From Acidimicrobiales bacterium (GTDB taxonomy: Bacteria; Actinomycetota; Acidimicrobiia; Acidimicrobiales; SZUA-35): a DNA stretch of 64,000 bases. This document shows, piece by piece, positions 33,595 through 42,900 of this stretch (within the stretch, counting starts at the first letter, position 1; every line of letters begins with the position of its first letter). The notes beneath the pieces are model-generated. The model saw nothing but the letters and a program-made list of their open reading frames with translations. It was not told where the DNA came from and did not search any database. The DNA lies in contig JAHDDW010000004.1 in assembly GCA_020629155.1 (NCBI GenBank), positions 6,018-70,017 of the forward strand, written 5' to 3'. The translations under genes were made by a program, and so were the position numbers.

Positions 33595-34629
33595 ATGCGT
33601 GTTCTCGTTACTGGAGGATGCGGTTTTATAGGTAGCCATCAAACGGTTGCTTTGCTTGCCGCTGGTCATCATGTGACTATCGTTGACAATCTTTCTAATG
33701 CTTCGGTTCGTGTGCTTGACGCCATCGAACAGATCACAGGGCAGCGGCCAGACTTTCACAAAATAAATGTGGCCGATACCGCAGCGCTCTATGAAATAAT
33801 GAGGCAGTCTTCAACTGAAGCTGTTATTCATTTTGCTGCATCGAAACATGTGCCAGAATCGTTCAGCCGCTGTCTAGACTATTACGAAAACAATGTCGGT
33901 GGGCTGCTTTCATTGCTGCGAGCATGTGAACACGCAAGTGTCTATAAAATAGTGTTCAGTTCATCAGGGTCGGTCTATGGAGAAACCGAAACACTACCCA
34001 TAAAAGAATCACATCGCCATGCCCCCTCTAACCCTTATTCGTCTTCAAAGTCGATGGCAGAAAAAATCCTGTCTGACCTTTGTGACAATGATCAGCGTTG
34101 GTCGGTAGCGGCGCTGCGCTATTTTAACCCAGCTGGGGCGCATCATAGCGGCTTGATTGGTGAAGATCCGACAGGGCTGCTCAGCAACTTATTGCCTGTG
34201 CTTATGCACGTGGCGGTTGGGAACAAAGAAAGTGTCTCTATTTTTGGGGAAGATTTTAACACGCCTGACGGCTCAGGCGTCCGTGACTATGTGCATGTCG
34301 AGGATGTGGCCGAAGCCCACCTTCGAGCCTTGAAGCTACTTGACAGCCCAGCGCATAAGAAGAAGGGTTTTGTTGCGATGAACATAGGTAGGGGTGAAGG
34401 TGTCTCGGTGAAAGAAATGATTGCCGCTGTTGAGCATGCCACAGGTGCACCTATCAAAACAGAAGTAAAACCTCGTCGTGAAGGCGATGTCTCTGCGTTA
34501 TATGCAGACTGTTCGTTGGCCACAGGACTGCTCGGTGAAATGGACTACAAATCGTTGGATCAAATCTGTGTTGATGCGTGGCGGTGGCAGAAGCACAATC
34601 CATCAGGGTATGAGAGCAATGTTCGTTGA
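33595..34629 (+). CDS. galE: UDP-glucose 4-epimerase GalE
   Basis: Interconverts UDP-glucose and UDP-galactose. The NAD site is VTGGCGFIGSHQTVALL at residue 5; the active site Ser/Tyr/Lys are in SSSGSVYGE and SNPYSSSKSMAEKIL; the substrate region ALRYFNPAGAHHSGLIGEDP is the GalE signature. Length 344 is standard. An SD-like AGAGGAG lies seven bases before the ATG. Codon use is like the core genes rather than the AT-richer genes just upstream. It overlaps the deacetylase that follows by 20 bp. Confidence 0.94.
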   Translation: MRVLVTGGCGFIGSHQTVALLAAGHHVTIVDNLSNASVRVLDAIEQITGQRPDFHKINVADTAALYEIMRQSSTEAVIHFAASKHVPESFSRCLDYYENNVGGLLSLLRACEHASVYKIVFSSSGSVYGETETLPIKESHRHAPSNPYSSSKSMAEKILSDLCDNDQRWSVAALRYFNPAGAHHSGLIGEDPTGLLSNLLPVLMHVAVGNKESVSIFGEDFNTPDGSGVRDYVHVEDVAEAHLRALKLLDSPAHKKKGFVAMNIGRGEGVSVKEMIAAVEHATGAPIKTEVKPRREGDVSALYADCSLATGLLGEMDYKSLDQICVDAWRWQKHNPSGYESNVR

Positions 34630-35341
34630 ACGTTTGCGTGCGCCTTTGTTGAAGCTGCCGCCAGGATCTTCGCTGCGACGGTCGGTGTTGCGCCGTATCG
34701 TCGGTGCGGCTTGGCCGACCTATGCCGTTGCAAACAAGGCTGGCTCGAAGGAAATATTTTTAACCTTCGACGATGGCCCACATCCGCTCTATACTAAACA
34801 GCTTCTTGCTGTTTTGGCACAAAACGGCCATAAAGCAACGTTTTTCATGACAGGTCGCCAGGCCGCGCAACATCGTAGCGCAGTCACAGAAGTGCTCGAT
34901 GCTGGCCATCGAATAGGAAGCCACGGGTCTGCCCATCTTGACTGGGAAAAGGCTTCTAAACGCAACCGTTTCAAAGATTATTGGCGTGGCCATAAAGAGC
35001 TAGAAAAAATCGTAGGCAGCCGAGTCAAGCTGTTTCGCCCTCCCCATGGTTGCGTTGATCTTGTGTCGCTTGCCGCAGCTTTTGTTCTACGCGCTCGCTT
35101 TAGCATGTGGTCGTCCGACAGCCTGGACTGGCAGTTGCAAGCCTCCACAGCGTCTATGGTCGCCAACGTTAAAAAAACGCTGGAACCTGGTTCGATTGTG
35201 CTTTTCCACGACCATATCGTTCACAACCATGAAGCGCAGGACCGTACACAGACGGTTGCAGCTGTCGAACGCCTGCTGCAACATGTTGAAGAGCTAGGGA
35301 TGAAAAGCGCTGTTGTGCCATTGCGAGGTCGCAATGGATAG
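34610..35341 (+). CDS. NodB-type polysaccharide deacetylase
   Basis: 243 residues from ATG 34610, inside the end of galE. Motif 1 EIFLTFDDGPHP, motif 2 GSHGSAHLDW (His pair), motif 3 LFRPPHGCVD, motif 4 WSSDSLDWQL, and motif 5 VLFHDHIVHN are all intact, so an active metal enzyme is expected. The family removes acetyl groups from peptidoglycan or polysaccharide. No signal peptide is evident. It overlaps the fused glycosyltransferase gene by 8 bp. Confidence 0.9.
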   Translation: MRAMFVERLRAPLLKLPPGSSLRRSVLRRIVGAAWPTYAVANKAGSKEIFLTFDDGPHPLYTKQLLAVLAQNGHKATFFMTGRQAAQHRSAVTEVLDAGHRIGSHGSAHLDWEKASKRNRFKDYWRGHKELEKIVGSRVKLFRPPHGCVDLVSLAAAFVLRARFSMWSSDSLDWQLQASTASMVANVKKTLEPGSIVLFHDHIVHNHEAQDRTQTVAAVERLLQHVEELGMKSAVVPLRGRNG

Positions 35342-37019
35342 CTTTGTTTCTCCAGCAGTTTCGGTGATTATTCCTTGTTTCAATTTAGGCAAGTTCCTTG
35401 GCGAAGCCATCGAAAGTGTGCTGAGTCAAAACTGCCCCGAACACATTATCGAAGTGATTGTTGTTGACGACGGTTCAACCGACGCAACTCGCCTGGTGGC
35501 TCTTGGGTTTGGCGCAAAAATCCGCTATTGCTATCAAACCAATAGTGGTTTAGCTGCGGCGTTGAATAAAGGGTTGCAGCTTGCTTCTGGTCATTATACG
35601 GTTTGTCTTGATGCCGATGATCGTCTAGCGCCAAAGGCGATCACCTCTGGTTTAGAGTGTTTTGAAACTAACCGAGCGAGCGATCTTGTATTTGGAGGGT
35701 TCTCTCGCATCGACCATTACGGCCTGCAAACGAATGACCTACTTGTTGAATATCCATGCCCAGCCGACCCGTATGAAGCGTTACTACGGCAAAATTTTAT
35801 TCGTATGCATAGCACTGTCATGTATCGCACCACAGCGTTGAAACGAGTTGGCGGTTTCGACGAAAACTTGCAAGCGTTTGAAGATTATGACATGTTTCTG
35901 CGAATCGCACGCTCAGGTTCGTTCGCTTCGCATCGTGGTCATGTGGCTGAATATAGAACCTATGGAACGTCAATGTCGGCCGACCCGTTTTTTATGTTAC
36001 CAAAAGGGTTAGCGGTCCTTGAGCGTCAACGTCGCCACGTGTTAGGAAACCTTCGCTACGAAAAAGCTATGAGCGAAGGCGTTCGGTTTTGGTGTGATTA
36101 TTACGGAACGCAGATGAAAGCGATTCTATATCCGCCTGGCTGGTGGAAACAAACCGAGCAGCAGGCACGAAGCAATGTGCGTCAGCTTAAACGTGTCGCT
36201 ACGGCAACAGCATCTCCTCGCTACTTCCGCTACGCTCGGCGCATTGTCACCCAGGTTGTAACTCCAATGAATGTATTGTTTTCAAAAGCGGATCGAGGAT
36301 CTATGAAGAAAGAAAAATTTGCACCACGTCTAGCCTTGTGGCGTATTGCCCGCAAGTTGAAGTTGGTGCAGCCGTCGCCTTCAGTCGGCAAGGTCGACTT
36401 TGGTGATTTGCGGCGGACTAGACCGTTTGATCAATCGTTTGGAGCAAGCCGAGGGTTACCGGTCGATCGCTACTATATAGAGAAGTTTTTGCAGGCGAAC
36501 AGTCGTGCAATCGGTGGTCGGGTTTTAGAGATCGGCGATTCTAGCTACACAAATGCATTCGGCTCTGCGGTAGAAAAAGCTGAAGCACTGCATATCAATG
36601 ATCCGCTAGCTGACTATGTCGGCGATCTCGTCGATGGTTCTGTGCTGCCTAGCGCTACGTTCGATTGCCTTATCGTCACACAAACATTGCACCTTTTGGA
36701 AGATGTCGCTTCTGCGTTTGAGACAATACATCGTGTTCTAAAACCTGGTGGTGTTGCACTGATCACCGTGCCTGGGGTTACACAGGTGTGTAGCGATGAG
36801 TGGGCGAAAATTTGGCGATCAAGCTTTACACAGCTATCGTTGTCAGAACATGCAGAGCAAGAATTTCATCCTTCAAAATGTCGCTATGAAACATTTGGCA
36901 ATGTGTTAGCTGCTGCAAGTCTCCTCTATGGCGTCGCTGCCGAAGAATTAGAGTCTGACGAGCTAGATTTGTTCGACGAAAAATACCCTGTCACCATAAC
37001 ACTGCGCTGCACAAAGTAA
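35334..37019 (+). CDS. Glycosyltransferase-methyltransferase fusion protein
   Basis: 561 residues with two domains. Residues about 8-230 are a GT2 domain: VSVIIPCFNLGKFLGEAIES, VVDDGSTDAT, VCLDADDRLAPKAI, and VGGFDENLQAFEDYDMFLR. Residues about 370-550 are a class I SAM-dependent methyltransferase: GGRVLEIGDSSYTNAFG (motif I, altered from G-x-G-x-G), LPSATFDCLIVTQTLHLLED and HRVLKPGGVALITVPG. One protein could add a sugar and methylate it. The link is a basic helical stretch. Start ATG 35334 overlaps the deacetylase end. Confidence 0.86.
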   Translation: MDSFVSPAVSVIIPCFNLGKFLGEAIESVLSQNCPEHIIEVIVVDDGSTDATRLVALGFGAKIRYCYQTNSGLAAALNKGLQLASGHYTVCLDADDRLAPKAITSGLECFETNRASDLVFGGFSRIDHYGLQTNDLLVEYPCPADPYEALLRQNFIRMHSTVMYRTTALKRVGGFDENLQAFEDYDMFLRIARSGSFASHRGHVAEYRTYGTSMSADPFFMLPKGLAVLERQRRHVLGNLRYEKAMSEGVRFWCDYYGTQMKAILYPPGWWKQTEQQARSNVRQLKRVATATASPRYFRYARRIVTQVVTPMNVLFSKADRGSMKKEKFAPRLALWRIARKLKLVQPSPSVGKVDFGDLRRTRPFDQSFGASRGLPVDRYYIEKFLQANSRAIGGRVLEIGDSSYTNAFGSAVEKAEALHINDPLADYVGDLVDGSVLPSATFDCLIVTQTLHLLEDVASAFETIHRVLKPGGVALITVPGVTQVCSDEWAKIWRSSFTQLSLSEHAEQEFHPSKCRYETFGNVLAAASLLYGVAAEELESDELDLFDEKYPVTITLRCTK

Positions 37020-37257
37020 GAGCTGATAGTTTGGTTGGACAACGTTTGTTCGTATGGAGAGCAGCGATGCGAGAAATTGGGAAGATATGGCTATCGCAAC
37101 GAATCGTCTGTGCGTTCGTACGGCGTTGCCCTGGGTTTGGTTGACTGGTTTATTGTTAGGCCGCTTGCGCGGTTTGTTCATATTGTATAGGTGGCCTGGT
37201 AGTGCTCAGTCTTCGATCTCAGAAGGTCGTTCTCTAATCAAAATTTCGGGTTGTATA
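37020..37257 (+). other. Short stretch without recognised gene, next to IS remnant
   Basis: Several short frames but none that I recognise. It may contain the decayed 5' part of the IS30 transposase that follows, yet no transposase motif can be read here with confidence. Confidence 0.4.
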
Positions 37258-37575
37258 TGGTGTTGGCCTGCTTTGCGGGTTCGTTCACGAGGGACTCGTA
37301 ACGCCCGCCAAGCAATCAAATCTTCTATCAAAGACCTTCCTGAACATCTACGTCAGACACTGACCTGGATCAAGGAACTGAATTAGCTGGACACGCGCAA
37401 CTAAAAATAGATACAAACCTAGATATCTACTTCTGTGACCCTCAATCGCCGTGGCAAAGAGGAACCAACGAAAACACTAACGGCTTATTACGCCAGTACT
37501 TTCCTAAAGGCACAGACCTCTCAAGACACACTCCAGATAATCTCAAAGCAGTCGCTCACGCTCTCAACACACGAC
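37258..37575 (+). mobile_element. IS30-family transposase remnant (C-terminal part)
   Basis: Reading across two frames gives the IS30 DDE domain end: [11 protein letters not shown], then [51 protein letters not shown] and ALNTRP. The catalytic Glu is in [11 protein letters not shown]. The frame breaks at 37367-37368, where GG should be GGG, giving a stop soon after. The N-terminal half cannot be recognised, and the normal C-terminus is replaced after NTRP at about 37553. No terminal inverted repeats were seen. It marks the end of the polysaccharide cluster. Confidence 0.8.
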
Positions 37576-37830
37576 CTAGCCATCGATTGTTGAAGATTCC
37601 TTTGCAGTATCTTCCAAAATGGACAACCAACGTCGGAGGACCGCTAGAGGCAGTTCTGTTGCAGCGTGAAACTCAAGAGTTGAAAGTTCAGCGTTGTTTG
37701 CAATAGTTATAACTCCAAAGAAGCCATGCGGATTTGACAATTCCATACATTCGACCGACCAATCTTCCGATCCTGTTTGTTGAAGTAGAGTGAACTCGTA
37801 CAAACGATCACCATATTCGAAGTAGCCCAT
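37576..37830 (-). CDS. Hypothetical 84-residue protein
   Basis: Aromatic-rich N-terminus ([18 protein letters not shown]), then [20 protein letters not shown] and a helical end ([15 protein letters not shown]). A good ribosome site (GGGAGAG) lies before the ATG, and the next gene upstream on the same strand ends 11 bp away. No family recognised. The pair could be a small accessory module, such as an immunity protein with its partner, but nothing in the sequence proves it. Confidence 0.5.
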   Translation of the reverse strand: MGYFEYGDRLYEFTLLQQTGSEDWSVECMELSNPHGFFGVITIANNAELSTLEFHAATELPLAVLRRWLSILEDTAKESSTIDG

Positions 37831-37841
37831 ACAATCTCTCC

Positions 37842-38036
37842 CTATAGAAAGCCTATAAAATCGCCGTTTGGGTCAAACCTTGCGCCGTAGCGTGGACCCC
37901 TGAGATCCATCACCTGCCCAAATTTCGGGTGGGCCCACTTTTGAATAAAACAAACTGGCGAACCTGAGCTTTCGTCGCGGGCTATCGACAGGTGACCATG
38001 AGCGTTAGATTTCAAAGGAACATAGAGAGTCTCCAT
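37842..38036 (-). CDS. Hypothetical 64-residue protein
   Basis: METLYVPLKSNAHGHLSIARD, then WAHPKFGQVMDLRGPRYGARF and GDFIGFL. Together with the preceding 84-residue frame it makes a possible two-gene operon beside the IS30 remnant. I do not recognise it. It might be the C-terminal part of a larger gene whose upstream part decayed, because 38037-38300 has no matching frame. Confidence 0.42.
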   Translation of the reverse strand: METLYVPLKSNAHGHLSIARDESSGSPVCFIQKWAHPKFGQVMDLRGPRYGARFDPNGDFIGFL

Positions 38037-38480
38037 ATAAAGTTATCGCCAAAAGTCTCAAATAGATTTAGCCAAAACACCGAGCGGAAAATCCGCCCAA
38101 ATCCGCCGCACCACCCGGATTTCCTGCAACCAGACGGATTAACGGCGGACATAACCCCAGGTCACGAACTTATCGAAATTCCCCGAACAGCCGATTCTGG
38201 ACTATTTAAGCGATTTGAGAACCTGAAAGTCAAGCTGAGCTCCAGATTGCCATTTTTTGTTGAGGGAGTCAGCTTCGCTCAATTGCGTCAGCGTTGAAGT
38301 TGGTAAGGACTCGATTCTTGCAGCGTATCTATCGTTCGTAATCTCTCATATCTCATATGTTTGATTATGTTAGATTGTGTTAGATTAAGGCAAAGAAATT
38401 AGGCATTCGTCTCGAAAAATTGTTTAAGATATCATGATTTTTTCAACGACAGTAGGGATTCAAGAGTTTAAGAATATTGA
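38037..38480. other. Stretch without convincing gene
   Basis: A forward frame from 37992 to 38297 is open for 101 codons but overlaps the small reverse gene and has no recognisable features. Around 38348-38386 the TTAGATTGTG motif occurs twice in tandem. I see nothing else. Confidence 0.4.
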
Positions 38481-38888
38481 TTAAGAATGGATCTCACAAA
38501 ATTCTAGTAGGTTGCCATCAGGGTCTTGGATGAATGCGTAACTTGCACCAAAAAATGCTTCACCTGGCTCTGTTGCGATTTCTACGCCCTTTGCCGCAAG
38601 ATTTGCTAGTGCTGCTTTCAGGTCATCTACCTGAAAGCAGATATGTTTTGTGCCCTTAACAGTAATGTCAGACATGATTTCTTTCCTATGCTCTGCTAAA
38701 GGTTCAGAGTCAGAAAACTCAAAAAGTTCTATTGCTAGACAATCAGGTTTGCTTAACAAGACTGCTTTATATACCTTGTTATCAGAGTAATTATCAGCTG
38801 TCTTCTGAAACCCGAGCATTGTCTCATACCAAACGGTCGTCTGTTCTATATCAGAAACCGTGAATGCGATATGATGCGCTTTAAACAT
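38481..38888 (-). CDS. VOC-superfamily (glyoxalase/dioxygenase-like) protein
   Basis: 135 residues with two beta-alpha-beta-beta-beta units: AHHIAFTVSDIEQTTVWYETMLGF and KHICFQVDDLKAALANLAAKGVEI. Likely metal ligands are His6, Glu near 54 (AIELFEF), His in TKHICFQ and Glu near the end (DPDGNLLEFCE). Members include glyoxalases, lactoylglutathione lyases and fosfomycin-resistance enzymes; the substrate is not assignable. The ATG lies six bases after TAGAAT. Confidence 0.87.
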   Translation of the reverse strand: MFKAHHIAFTVSDIEQTTVWYETMLGFQKTADNYSDNKVYKAVLLSKPDCLAIELFEFSDSEPLAEHRKEIMSDITVKGTKHICFQVDDLKAALANLAAKGVEIATEPGEAFFGASYAFIQDPDGNLLEFCEIHS

Positions 38889-38894
38889 GGGGTG

Positions 38895-38900
38895 ATTCTA
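38895..38900 (-). promoter_or_regulatory. -10 box of leaderless promoter, VOC protein
   Basis: Reverse-strand TAGAAT six bases before the ATG at 38888. Confidence 0.65.
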
Positions 38901-38998
38901 CCTTGAAGTCAGCGCTCTGGGCTACAAATATCGTAGGCTAACGCAAAGCGGTGAAAGTGCAGAAAGCGTAAGTAGTACATTTTTGCTTCTCTTGTAGC

Positions 38999-39090
38999 TG
39001 TTGATTCCTAGCCTATTTAGGTCGTCATTCCCACGAAAGTGGGAATCTCTGATGGTCATCCCCGATTTCTCGCAGATGACCATCCCAGAG
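38999..39090. repeat. Interspersed hairpin repeat, family A, copy 3
   Basis: ATTCCCAC-GAAA-GTGGGAAT hairpin at 39027-39046, then a second stem GATGGTCATC/GATGACCATC at 39051-39084. It aligns with copy 1 (11359-11450) over about 90 bases. Confidence 0.78.
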
Positions 39091-39233
39091 TGAAACCAGT
39101 GTTTGTCTCGCCTGGACGGCAAAATCGGTTTTGCTGAAGCTGCGCTCGCTACCTTTGACGAAAAATATCTGGCAACCGTCACTGTTCGCTCTACGAAGGG
39201 GCATTTGAGACATTGATATGCCCGACAAGCAGC

Positions 39234-39262
39234 TTGCCATTTTGGTAGCACTTTGGTAAGAT
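39234..39262 (+). promoter_or_regulatory. Leaderless promoter of the second toxin-antitoxin pair
   Basis: TTGCCA at 39234 and TAAGAT at 39257-39262, 17-bp spacer; ATG 39269 follows after six bases. Confidence 0.65.
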
Positions 39263-39268
39263 GTTAGT

Positions 39269-39496
39269 ATGAATAAATCTAAATCAAAACTGTCTTTGTC
39301 CCTTGATGCTGATTTAGTTGAAGAGCTGGAAACTTCAGGAAAGAATATCTCAGCACAAGTCAATGAAGCGCTTCGTTCTGAAATAACTCGGCGTAAACGG
39401 CATAGGCTTTTAGGGTCGATGCTTGATGAGCTGGAAACTACACATGGCGCGGTTGATGAAAAACTTGTTGATAAATACTTAGATTTACTTGTATGA
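39269..39496 (+). CDS. Antitoxin of second PIN-type pair
   Basis: 75 residues: a basic start with SKLSLSLDADLVEELETS (strand and helix as in ribbon-helix-helix or CcdA-like antitoxins), ISAQVNEALRSEITRRKRHR, and a C-terminal toxin-binding region. Family inferred from the motif and from the following PIN gene, whose ATG overlaps its stop by 4 bp. Probably represses its own promoter. Confidence 0.78.
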   Translation: MNKSKSKLSLSLDADLVEELETSGKNISAQVNEALRSEITRRKRHRLLGSMLDELETTHGAVDEKLVDKYLDLLV

Positions 39497-39903
39497 GTGT
39501 TCTTGTCCTTGATTCTGAAGCAGTATCTCTTCTGGCCCATAGGCCTAACCAGAAAACTGCAGAAATTAGAGCGGCTCTAACAGCAGCATTTAGACTGAAA
39601 CGCAGAGTAATAGTCCCTGCGGTAGTTCTTGCAGAGCTTTATAGAGGTCCTAAGCATAGTACATTGATAGACGCATGTCTGAGCAGAGAAACAGGTATCG
39701 AAATTCTTGATACTGATAAATCATTTGCTCGTCTCGTGGGCGGGATACTCGTCGGTGGGGATGCAGATTCTAGGCATATCGTTGATGCCCATGTTGTTGC
39801 TGCTGCGGTGCAAGCGGGCAGAGGAGTAATCGTGACTGGCGATCCTAAAGATCTGATTTCTCTAGCAGCACCGTACTCTAACGTGACAGTTGTTACAGTA
39901 TAG
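39493..39903 (+). CDS. PIN-domain RNase toxin (VapC-like), second pair
   Basis: 136 residues, same length as the toxin at 6405. Acidic residues: VLVLDSEA (Asp7), LAELYRGP (Glu near 48), IVDAHVVAAA (Asp near 98), TGDPKDLIS (Asp near 116). It is predicted to cut RNA when not bound by antitoxin. The pair lies between a family A repeat and valS, a common kind of site for such mobile pairs. Confidence 0.86.
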   Translation: MSVLVLDSEAVSLLAHRPNQKTAEIRAALTAAFRLKRRVIVPAVVLAELYRGPKHSTLIDACLSRETGIEILDTDKSFARLVGGILVGGDADSRHIVDAHVVAAAVQAGRGVIVTGDPKDLISLAAPYSNVTVVTV

Positions 39904-39960
39904 GTTTCAGAGCTGAAAACGTACGAGCTGAAGATATATGTCGAAATGTTATAAAGCGGC

Positions 39961-39966
39961 TAGTCT
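39961..39966 (+). promoter_or_regulatory. -10 box of leaderless promoter deciding the valS GTG start
   Basis: TAGTCT six bases before GTG 39973; an out-of-frame ATG lies at 39969. Confidence 0.6.
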
Positions 39967-39972
39967 GTATGA

Positions 39973-42900
39973 GTGGAAAAGCAACCGTTAGCAAAGTCGT
40001 ATTCGCCGCAAGAGCAAGAAACAGCAGTCACAAAACGTTGGGACGAAGCTGATGTTTTCGCAGCACCCGCAACGCTTGGCGACAAACATACCGATTCGTT
40101 TTCGGTGGTTATCCCACCGCCAAATGTAACTGCCGCGCTTCACCTTGGTCACGCGTTAAATAATACGCTGCAAGATGTGCTGGTTCGCTATAATCGCATG
40201 CTTGGTAGAGCGACGTTGTGGATGCCAGGCACCGACCACGCGGGTATCGCCACACAAACAGTGGTCGAAAAACGCCTGCTAGCTGCTGGGACGAAACGCC
40301 TTGACATGGGCCGTGAAGCGTTTATAGAAAAAACGCAAGAATGGAAAGATGAATACGAAGCAATTATTTTAGACCAGCTGAAAGCTATGGGTGCGTCGTG
40401 CGATTGGGATCGGACTCGTTTCACTATGGACGACATGTGCTCTGTTGCTGTGCGTCATGCTTTCTACACGTTGTTTAAAGATGGCCTAATTTATCGTGGG
40501 AAACGCCTTGTTAACTGGGACCCTGCCACGCAAACAGCATTAGCCGATGACGAAGTTGAAATGGAAGAAGTCGCAGGCCACATGTGGTATCTTGACTACC
40601 CGTTAAGCGACGGTTCAGGTCACATAACAGTGGCGACAACACGGCCAGAAACAATGCTTGGCGATACCGCAGTTGCGATCAACCCTAATGACCCTCGCGC
40701 AGAAGCGCTTCGAGGCAAAACAATTATCGTGCCGATTGTCGGGCGTGAAATCCCTATTGTTGAAGATGACTATGTGATCATGGCTGACGCAGAAAGCTCA
40801 GACACAAAAGCACAATATGCAAGCGGGTTTCTGAAAGTTACGCCAGCACACGATGTGAATGACTATGACATCGGCCAGCGGCACGATTTGCCAATCATCA
40901 ACGTTATGGGTCCTGACGGTGCTATTTCTGCGAGTCATGGTTGGGAAGATGTTTCAGACGAAGCCCAAGCCTTTGTTGGCCTTAGCCGTGAAGACGCACG
41001 TGATGCAATTGTCGCATGGTTCGACAAAAACAATCTGCTAGCTGAAGTGCGAGACTACACACATAGCGTCGGGCATTCTTATCGGAGTCACGTGTCTATT
41101 GAGCCGTGGCTTTCAGACCAGTGGTATGTCGCTGTGACTGATGATCGTTTGCGTGGCGCTGCTATGCGTGCACAAAATGTCGATCAGCTGCCAGATGATG
41201 CGCAAGACAACCGTGGCGGCAATGCTGTTGGCGATGGCGAGTTAACGTTCTATCCGCCTCGGTATGCTCGCACGTTTAGGTCGTGGCATGAAGGGTTGCG
41301 TGACTGGTGCATTTCTCGTCAGCTGTGGTGGGGTCATCAAATCCCTGTGTGGACAAAAACCTATACGAGCGATATTGAACTTGGCGACGGTTATGTAGCG
41401 GCGCAAAACAGCAGATGGGAATCATCTGGCGCGGTGCATATGCTGCGTCGTGTTTCAGATACCGAAGTTGAAGAAGCGGTTTGTTTGCCGCCACAAGCAA
41501 CACTAGACCGCCTTGATCGCAGTGACGCTTCATCAGATGAAGTTGGCCTGATCAAAGCGTTAGAAGCAGAAGGTTTTGTTCGTGACCCTGATGTGTTAGA
41601 TACGTGGTTTTCATCTGCGTTATGGCCGCTGTCAACAATGGGGTGGCCATATCCGCAAGACTTTAGCGACACCGTCGGTTTGCTAGAAACCTATAAACCA
41701 ACGTCAGTGCTGAGCACTGCGCGGGAAATTATCACCTTGTGGGTTAGTCGCATGACAATGTTTAACCGTTATTTCGCTGATGGGCAGCTGCCGTTTAGCG
41801 ATGTATTTATTCACGCGATGGTACAAGACGGTCATGGCCAAAAAATGTCGAAAAGTTTAGGCAACGGCGTCGACCCTCGCGATATTACCTTTAGTCACGG
41901 TACTGATGCGATGCGTTTCGCGCTGACACAGATGACAACTGACACACAAGACGTGCGTATGCCAGTTGATTTGGTTTGTCCTCATAGCGGCGAGGCGTTC
42001 ACTCCAGAATATATAACGACTGCGGCTGGTCATGTGGTGGCCGCACCGACGCAGGTTTCGCCGTCAGATGAGTCAAAAAAGATGGTGACTGCCTATGGCG
42101 TTGCTGCTGGGCTTGTCGAACCGAGCGAAGAGATGCCACTCGCTCGTAACACGTCGCCAAAGTTCGACGCTGGCCGTAACTTCGCCAACAAGGTATGGAA
42201 CGCTACACGATTTGCGTTGTCGCGAATTGACGCAACAGAAACACTACCTGTCGAGGTTGATGTTACAAACGCACGTTTTGCTGATCGGTGGATTATCGCC
42301 CGTTTGCATGCAACGCTAGCTTCGTTAGACGCAGCGTATGCAAACTATCAGTTCCATACGATTGCCGAAACGGTCTATGATTTTATTTGGCATGATGTGT
42401 GCGACCGATATCTCGAAGCGGTGAAGCCAACTATCGACGACGATTTGAGTCAGCAAGTTATTCTCCGCTCTGTGCTCGATTCTGTGTTGCGTGTGCTGCA
42501 CCCTATCTGCCCGTTTGTAACCGAGGTGTTGTGGCCACATGTTGAAGAGGTGCGTGTCGGCGAGGTCAAAGGCGTCGTGCTGCCTGCTTCTGCGTTAGCT
42601 GCGCAAGCTAGCTGGCCGCGAGTTGATGAAACCATAGTTGACAGCGATGTCATTGCCCGTTTCGACCGTCTAGAAGTTCTTATCAGCCAGGTTAGAGCCC
42701 TCCGTGCACAGCTAAATGTGAAACCGAAACAAAAAGTGACGCTGCATGTTACAAAAGAGGTAGCGTCGTTGATCGCAGCAGGCGATGGTTTGCTAGAAAC
42801 ATTAGCTGGTGTCGGGTCGGTAGAAACAGGAACGCAGCAGCGCCCACAAGGCGCAAGTTCGTTAGCCTTTGAGGGGAGTGAGGTGCTTGTTTCTGATCTT

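Noticed and set aside
28098-37019. The polysaccharide cluster as a novel system
   Set aside because: Apart from the fused glycosyltransferase-methyltransferase, each gene belongs to families usual for surface polysaccharide loci.
37992-38297. Forward 101-codon frame
   Set aside because: It overlaps the small reverse-strand gene, shows no recognisable motif and has no promoter or ribosome site of the kind seen elsewhere.
39025-39540. Long reverse-strand open frame over the family A repeat and the antitoxin
   Set aside because: It runs antisense through the repeat and a well-supported antitoxin gene, has no family features, and is explained as a shadow.
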